From Vitrella brassicaformis (Eukaryota > Sar > Vitrellaceae), in contig CDMY01000243.1 of assembly GCA_001179505.1 (NCBI GenBank), positions 330,190 through 380,869 on the forward strand: a DNA stretch of 50,680 nt, read 5' to 3'. The position numbers and the translations under genes were made by a program. The notes below the pieces were generated by a model, which saw only the letters and a list, made by a program, of their open reading frames with translations, did not search any database and was not told where the DNA came from. Shown here piece by piece: positions 44,200-50,680 of this stretch. Position 1 is the first letter of the stretch; each line of letters opens with the position of its first letter.

Positions 44200-44991
44200 G
44201 CAGAGCAGAGCAAAGCAGAGCAGATAGAACGTAGATAGATCCACCGACGGACCCACCAACCACACAACACAACACCACACACACGGCAACACCAACAGAA
44301 AGAAAGACCCATCACTGACTGTGGCATACACACACACATGCTGCGCACACACAGATACACACAGATACACACACACACACACACATACAACACGAAGACC
44401 ATACAAGACAGCCGCAGTGCGATAGCCCACCCCGCCTGATACCACCCCGCCTCGCCCCATCCCATCCCATCATCTGTGCAGTGACTGGCTGTGTGTGCAT
44501 GTGCGTGTGCCTGTGTGCTCGTGAGGCGGAGGAACAGAGAGATAGGTAGAGGGAGGACCTTGACGCGGGGGTTCATACGTGTGTGTGTGCGTGTGTAATG
44601 CGTGTGTTTGTATGCTCGCGTAGGACTGCCTGCATGTGCGTAAGACCCTTGATGAAATGAGTGAATGGATGAAATTCAATTCTCCGGTGGATTCCACAAA
44701 CATCCAGCACATCAGCCACACCTCTCTCGCTACCCAACAAAACCCAACAGAGCCCTAGGGCCCCCCACATGGCCTGCTTGCCATCACAAGAAGGAGGTCT
44801 ACGTTTTGTGTCACTCCTACAGGTCCACACAAACGTGTGGGCGTTGACACAGAAGAAGGAGCCAGTGCAAGCACCATTTTTTGATGAGTACATTGATTCC
44901 ATCTCTATGTCGTGGCTGAGTCCCGTCTCCTCACACGGATAAAAGTCCCATACTTGTGGTATACAGCCTAGCAGGTCGACCACCTACCTAC
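44200..44991. other. Convergent intergenic region
   Basis: About 790 bp. CAGAG repeats right after the HMG stop (44199-44222), CACA runs (44270-44283, 44328-44390) and GT-rich stretches (44490-44520, 44579-44612). No gene recognised. Confidence 0.45.
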
Positions 44992-47763
44992 TTACATGTC
45001 ATATGCCGGTCTCGGTCTCGTGCCGTATTGCACGTGTGGACACAGCTCTCTCAAGCGCACCTCACCAAAGACGGCAGGCTGCAACGCGCGCAGTAAAAAC
45101 AGGCTGATGTAGGGCACCATAATAGCTATAATCACGGCTGTCGCGGCTAACAATGCTGCCAGCCTGAATGTGAGAACTCCGGGCTCATCGTCCCCTCGCA
45201 AAATCGGCAGGTTGTGGAGACGCACCGAAACCTACAGATATATGCACCACACACAGGGTGAAAGGCAATACGGCTGCATATATATGTCTACAGGCCGCCG
45301 TCGCTGGCTCCACTGGCTCCACCACTGACCATAAAGAGGACGACTTCGCACGCCATCTCGACAGCGACCAGGAGACACAGTCTGCCCAGCCTCTCAAACA
45401 GCCGGGGCAACGACGGAGACAGCAGCTGCTCCATCGAGACAAGTGATAGATTGATGAAAATCAGGATCAGGCTCTCGGCCTGGTTGTAGGCGTGCTGCTG
45501 GTCGCTCAAAGCTCTAAGATACCTCGGGCGGACGTCATACGCCATGAAATTGCTCTGCAGATGGATCACGGATGTCATGGACGACAGTCCGCTCGAGCTC
45601 GACCGCATGCGCCGTCCCGCTCGCACCACACTCTGATAGATCTCACTCGACGACCGCCCCGTCTCCCCACTGCCGGCTCGGTTGATGAATAACGCTGCTT
45701 CTTTCTTGCTCGCTGCCCGTGTGCTGATTGTCTCACTGCTGCCTGAAGCCTCAGAAAGGCCATGGCGGACAGCAGTGTCTCTCGGTTTGCTGCGCCTATC
45801 ATCGCTCGGCTTGGCCAAGAGGCCGTCGCGGGTGCGCTTGAGCGCTCGGATGACGTTGGCATGGAGCATGTCGGCGTAGGGCACCGCCAGGTCACCCAGG
45901 AGGTCGTAGATGGCGAACATCAGAGACGACTTGATCTTGTAGCTGAGGGCAGCCATTTCAGCCTGGATAAAGAACATGCGTACCTACCGACATTCTTGCG
46001 CTGAGGGATCCTTATACTGACTTGCAAGAGGCGAGGTACGATAAGCGATCCAGCAACCATGGGAAAGATGACGCAGTAGTTGAATAGAGGAGGGCCATCC
46101 CGCATCTTGCGAGCGGATCCATTCACAATTGCCACCAGAGGCCAGCAGATCAACAAAGAGAAAAAGGCCACTTGTGCTCTGTCATCGTCCGTTGTGGCCC
46201 TTTCCGCCTTCGAAAGGAACAGGACTTTCCAGAACCAGGCTGCCAGCACGGACGTGACAAAAAGAGATGTCATCTGAACGGTATACAGCCATCGTCTTTT
46301 GATCACGCCCCTCATGTCTCTTGACGACTGCCAGTAGAAGCAGAAGGGCAGCATGATCCCCGATATTGCAACCTCTGCTAACCTCTCGACTCTGTTGTGG
46401 CGCGTAGATACACGTTGACAGACACAGATGCAGCCAGCGTCGCTCTCAGCCTGTCTGTGTATTTCCCGCTTACGTACATGAGCTCGATCCTTTGATATGA
46501 GTATGGCCGAGAATACACCCCCCAGGTGCGGTGATAGTGTGGACCGCTGCGCAGAGGGCAAAAAGGTACCACGACTTGCGCAGGCGTTGAAGTATTCTGC
46601 GCAGGTGGCATCCCTCAACCAGCAATATGAACCAAGCACTTATTGCCGTCCAGACAATGATCATCCGCGTATGATCGACAACGACCGATGGAATCTTGTA
46701 GCCGCAGGTAACAAATACGCTGAGTAGCAAGCCGACCAGGGGCAGTGAAACGAGAAATGCGAAAAGCACTTGGAAGATAAGCACCCGCAAAACTCGCCGC
46801 AATGACCGCATGAACGGCTCAGGGGAGAAACGCGCGCCCACCAGCACCTCCTGTACTCTGACCGCCTCCCCATCCGTTATGACAGTTGGCTCATAAACGA
46901 GGCGCGATTCGAACTCCTCGAACGCCGCCGGGTATCCTGCACGCACGGATGTGGGGAAGAAATGGCAAGCAAGGACGGACATATCACACGTGTGCCGTGT
47001 GTGCCAAAGCCCGCTCCCGTGACTCACCGGCAGCCTTTTCGAATTCCGTTTTCATCGCCTGGATGGCCATCTCTTCGGCCCTGTTGGCTGGCGGCTCTGG
47101 CCCCACCTTCTCAGAGATGTCCTGGAGAGTGCTCGACTGTGACGCCGCATGATGACAGGCGCTCCGGAGACCATTGGTTTGGCACGAAGGACTCGTCCTT
47201 TGTTGAAGATCAAGGTCCAGGAGGCACTCGCTGCTGTGCACCTCTTTGTCGAGCGCCTCTTCCAAATCGGTCGTGAGCTGTTGGGGCCTCTCCTGCTGCT
47301 CAACCGACTGTGTTGCGCACGTGTCCTCGCAGTTGGGGCCGAGGGAGGTGTGCATGTCCTTCCGAAGACCACATTCGTGCCCCGGGCAGGGCTGTGACGG
47401 CACCTCGGGTTCTTCATCCAACTCATTGTCGCTGCGGCTGACACTTGGGCTGGCAGCATCACCATTATTGATTGGAGAAACGATGGTGTGTTCGATGGAC
47501 ACCATGATGTTGTCGGGGGAGAAATAGATTCTCCTTTGCTCGCTTAGCTCGCAGTGGGGGTCGTAAATACGAGGAAACCGCAAAAGGAAAAGGTTTGGTG
47601 TGAGTAGATGGCTCGTGAAGGAGGTGTAACATTCGCTGCCGAGGACCAAACCGTACATCTGGAAGACGAAGGGAAAGAAGACGCCGAGGTACAGTAATGT
47701 CTGTGTGGTGGATGGCCTCCAATATGCGTGCAGCCTTCTCTTGTCGTTCATCAGGCACAGCAT
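44992..47763 (-). CDS. Polytopic membrane protein of unknown function
   Basis: Five minus-strand exons: 47763-47028, 46936-46474, 46391-46022, 45962-45330, 45231-44992; phases 1,2,0,0 close, ~813 residues. About ten hydrophobic helices are visible: LLYLGVFFPFVFQMYGLVLG near the N-terminus; then, after a long acidic, Glu/Ser/Gln-rich loop (~residues 85-245), VLIFQVLFAFLVSLPLVGLL, MIIVWTAISAWFILLVEG, WYLFALCAAVHTI; VAISGIMLPFCFYW, QMTSLFVTSVLAAWFWKVLF, VAFFSLLICWPLVAIVNG, NYCVIFPMVAGSLIVPRLL; LILIFINLSLVSMEQLL, LCLLVAVEMACEVVLFM; and FRLAALLAATAVIIAIMVPY at the C-terminal side. Loops contain Arg/Ser-rich stretches. I do not recognise a family; the layout would suit a channel or transporter. The start could be 47763 or the Met 5 codons later. 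Exon 4 was ended at ATG|GTCAGT because that alone keeps the last exon in its coding frame. Confidence 0.75.
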
Positions 47764-47889
47764 GAGGGCACGTCCGCCGCTCTTCGCGCATCGCACATTC
47801 GTCCCTCTCTGTTGGAGAAAACTCCCCGGTTTCTGGGCGGCCGCGTGCTGCGACGGATCCGGAAGGAGGACTGGGGTCGGCCGTCGAGA
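47764..47889. promoter_or_regulatory. Compact divergent start region
   Basis: About 126 bp between head-to-head ATGs of the membrane protein (minus) and the Sec7-TBC gene (plus). Both frames remain open across it, so one of the starts may lie further out. Confidence 0.35.
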
Positions 47890-50651
47890 ATGCGGGGCAA
47901 CCAGCGGCTGCAGGGCTCCTTCCGGCTGCTAGGACGGCACCTCAAGACGCCATGCACAGAGGACTGGGACAAGGAGAGCACACACACAGACGTCGCCCTC
48001 ATGGCCACCGACGGGGGCGAGTCAAACCAGAATCAGAACACCCTGACGCCATCGCGGCCGCCGTCCCCGGCCATGCAGGCGCCTCAACCCTTGTCCATTG
48101 TCATTGACGAGACTGTGCACATGGAGCATCAGAGACCCACCATGCGGAGTCCCCGGCCGACCGAGCACGAGGGCGACACCCACCCCTCCCCCTCCCGCCC
48201 ATCCTCGCCCGCCAGTGCTAGCGGCCAGCATCTGACGTACGACTCACACCCGGCCCCGAGGTCGTCGCGGACGAACCCCTCCCTGCTGCCGGTGAGGAGT
48301 CGGTCGAGCGACAATAATGGGTCGGTGCGGGTGGAGGTGGACCGTTCGGGGTTTCGGAGCAGGTCACGCACCAAGCAGAGTCCGATGGACGCGCCCAGCC
48401 AGGAGGGGGGGCAGAAGCAGATGGAGTTGCTAGAGAAACAAATCCAGTACCGCGAGAAACTAGAAAAGGTGCGGCGCAGCCAAGCCATTCATTGGTTCCT
48501 GCCTTCCTTCCCTGCTTGGTCCGTGCATTCATTATAAGTGTGTGTTGTTGATGTGTCTCAATAACTAACGACCAGGCGGTGTTGATATTCAACAACACGG
48601 GTGTCTCAGCGTGCTTGGACTACATGAGCGAGGAGGGCATGATCGACCAGGAGGACTCGCTCAGTGTGGCGCATTTCCTCCTGACTGTAGAGGGACTCGA
48701 CAAGAGGAAGATAGGAGAACTGCTCGGCAAGGACAATGCGCTGTCACTGGCCGTGCTCAATGGCTTCGTACAGCTGCTAGGTACCTTACCTCTCTCTACA
48801 CACACATCCAGGAAGGAACAAACCACCCACCTATCTGTTCTGTTCATGCATGGCATGCGGCTGTCGACTCGAATTGATTGCAGATTTCCATCATTTGGCG
48901 TGTGACGAGGCGCTGCGGTACTTCCTGTCTCGGTTTTTCCTCCCCGGGGAGTCGCAGATGGTCTATCGAGTGCTGGAGCGCTTCTCTGTGCGGTAGCACA
49001 TATGACAAAACAAACACCACAATGACAGACAGCACACAACGCCTCCATCTCCCTTCCTTCGTATAATTTGTGTAGGTATGCGAGGGACAATCCGGAGGAC
49101 GGTTTGTCCAGCGACCAGGTGCTGACATTAGCGTACGCCCTGGTGATATTGAACACGTCCCTCCACTCGCAGCAGATCAAGCCCACCGACAGGATGAAGA
49201 AGGCCGACTTTGTCGACATGTGCACCAAGGGGGGCGTCCCGGTCGGCACCAGCAGGCTCGAGGAGATGTTCGACCGCGTCCACGTGGGGCCTTTCAAACC
49301 TTCTTTCTCGGCGGGCGACAAGGTCAGCAAGTGGCCACACTACTGGATGCCGTCCGTATCCCTCTCTGATGCGCCTGTCTATGTGTGGATATATACAGGT
49401 GTACGGCCGTCTAGCTCGCGACCCGAAGGTGATCCGTGGTCACGCCATGGCCAAGACGACGCCGGTGGATGTGGTGCTGCTCAAGCAAGGCTCTCAGTTC
49501 GTCAAGTACGGCAGGCGGGGTCGCCCCCACGTGCGGCAGTTCTGGCTGGCCGACAACGAGAAGCGTCTCTACTGGGGCACACCGCCCCCCCCACACCACT
49601 TGCGGAGGCGGCCGTCGCATCCCGCCGTGCTGACCTCTGGGAGTGAGTCGGGCGGCTCGGGAGGGAGGGCCAGCGACCGGCCGTCGAGCGCACTGAAGCC
49701 CAAGCGGAAGCGCATGCCGAGATACATCAACCTCGATCAACTCACCGGCATGACCATGGTACGGTACCGCTATAACGCACACACGAATGCAGGAGGCAAG
49801 ACGTGCAATGGATGGGAGGATGCAATGCATGTGTGAGTGCAGGGTCCATCGTCAGCTGTGTTCCGTCGTCAGCGAGTGGCGGATGAGTCGGACGCGCGGT
49901 GTTTCTCGCTCCACGCCGACGAGCGTACGGTTGACCTGTTCGCCCCCGAGGAGATCTGGCCGCCCCTCGTCATGTGGACCAACTTCTTCCACCAGTGCCT
50001 GCAGGAAAACCAGGACAGGAGACCGCTGCAGAAGCCTATAGATGGTCAGTCAGCCACCTATATATAAGTGATTGTGCCCCGTGTATTTATCCATGTGTGT
50101 GGGTGTGTGTGGGTGTGCACATGTGCAGTGTTGAAGGAGGAGATGGCATTGCGTCGTCGAATGGAGGAGCATCGTTTGGCCAAGTGGCGCGACGAGGTGC
50201 TCCCCAACTTCTCCCAGCACTGGAACTGCGGTGCCGGCCTCTGCAGCGGCTTCGACAGGGAGCGGCTTCCAGGCAACGAACCCAAGGTGGTCCTGCACGC
50301 CGCCAGGAAATTCGCACTCGACCGCTCCAGGCGGTACGAGACGGCCGCCACTGCCGCGCTCTGCGAACTTTGGTCAGCCAGCCAGCCAGCCGCACACGCA
50401 GTATATGGATGGATGCACACAGACAACACACTGTCACACAGTCACTCAGAGATGCTGTGTTGATTTGATTGTGTAGGTGTCAGGGAATCCCGGATACGTT
50501 GCGCTGCAAGTTGTGGCCGCTGGCGATCGGCAACGAGCAGCGCGTCAGTGAGGAGCTGTTCCACCACCTGAGGGACAAGGTGGCATGGCTGCAATCGCAG
50601 AACGACCTCACCAGCAGGGCGTGCAAAAGACACATAGAGTCTTTCCACAGG
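47890..50651 (+). CDS. Sec7 - PH - TBC fusion protein (ARF-GEF plus Rab-GAP, TBS type), 3' end beyond window
   Basis: Eight exons in the window: 47890-48468, 48576-48780, 48884-48992, 49076-49322, 49399-49758, 49843-50044, 50129-50372, 50477-50651, all GT-AG with consistent phase, ~707 residues before the edge. Residues ~1-190 are disordered, Ser/Pro/Arg-rich. Residues ~195-370 form a Sec7 domain, the exchange factor for ARF GTPases: FNNTGVSACLDYMSEEGMID, FLLTVEGLDKRKIGELLG, and FFLPGESQMVYRVLERFSVR with the catalytic glutamic-finger Glu (~284), then LTLAYALVILNTSLHS. A PH-like domain follows: VRQFWLADNEKRLYWG ... CFSLHADERTVDLFAP ... WTNFFHQCL. After a linker helix, WCQGIPDTLRCKLWPLAIGN is the first motif of a TBC Rab-GAP domain, which continues off the edge. 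Acts on Golgi/endosome traffic. The frame upstream to 47728 starts with GTG, so ATG 47890 was used; Met at 48001 is also possible. Confidence 0.87.
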
Positions 50652-50680
50652 GTAAGTACGTGGGTCGGTCGGTGGGGGGG

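Noticed and set aside
47728-47889. N-terminal extension of the Sec7-TBC protein (MQPSLVVHQ...)
   Set aside because: The frame begins with GTG, and the only ATG in that frame upstream of the domain is at 47890; the extension also overlaps the opposite gene's 5' coding region.

Overview
This window looks like nuclear DNA of an alveolate protist, most likely a chromerid alga of the Vitrella type; the species is an inference. It is GC-rich and gene-dense, and almost every gene is cut by many short introns (about 50-200 nt) full of GT/CA, GGAT and CAGA simple repeats. There is no operon structure, ribosome-binding site or bacterial mobile element. The protein set fits alveolates: a voltage-sensor domain fused to a class III nucleotide cyclase, a RAP-domain organelle RNA-binding protein, a cysteine/histidine-rich C3H-type zinc finger, a Sec7+TBC fusion, and an intraflagellar-transport dynein chain that implies a flagellated stage. 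I rebuilt exon chains by hand from GT-AG (occasionally GC-AG) junctions, requiring reading phase to carry through every junction. Most gene models below close with consistent phase from ATG to stop.

Layout, left to right. (1) 1-776, minus: N-terminus of an RFC1-like clamp-loader subunit, running off the left edge. (2) 1159-4849, plus: 8-exon, ~998-residue unrecognised protein with an RS/P-rich and RGG tail. (3) 5975-8876, minus: WDR34/DYNC2I2, the dynein-2 intermediate chain. (4) 9285-11528, plus: UNC93-like MFS membrane protein. (5) 11727-15810, minus: voltage sensor-cyclase, 16 exons. (6) 16460-21733, plus: a decaying DEAH/SF2 helicase-like locus whose 3' part is tandemly duplicated. (7) 22148-23259, minus: mitochondrial GGQ release/rescue factor. 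(8) 23634-25311, plus: unrecognised 418-residue protein. (9) 25729-29603, minus: BRAP homolog, 19 exons, with an incomplete RING. (10) 29709-32731, plus: RAP-domain protein. (11) 34672-35998, minus: C3H-type zinc-finger protein. (12) 36209-38170, plus: ureohydrolase of the cyanobacterial guanidine hydrolase (GdmH) type. (13) 38649-43451, minus: C2-like / coiled-coil / GAR-like cytoskeletal protein, 26 exons. (14) 43618-44199, plus: small HMG-box protein. (15) 44992-47763, minus: polytopic membrane protein of unknown function. (16) 47890 to the right edge, plus: Sec7-PH-TBC protein.

Genes alternate strand almost perfectly, so promoters are mostly divergent and 3' ends convergent. Functional themes are membrane traffic and cilia (WDR34, Sec7-TBC, the C2/coiled-coil protein), second-messenger and ubiquitin/MAPK signalling (cyclase, BRAP), organelle gene expression (RAP protein, GGQ factor), and nitrogen metabolism (GdmH-like). 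The most unusual stretch is 16.4-21.7 kb: a helicase-derived gene with duplicated exons of matching length and phase, an in-frame stop, frameshifts, lost motifs and two strong inverted repeats.
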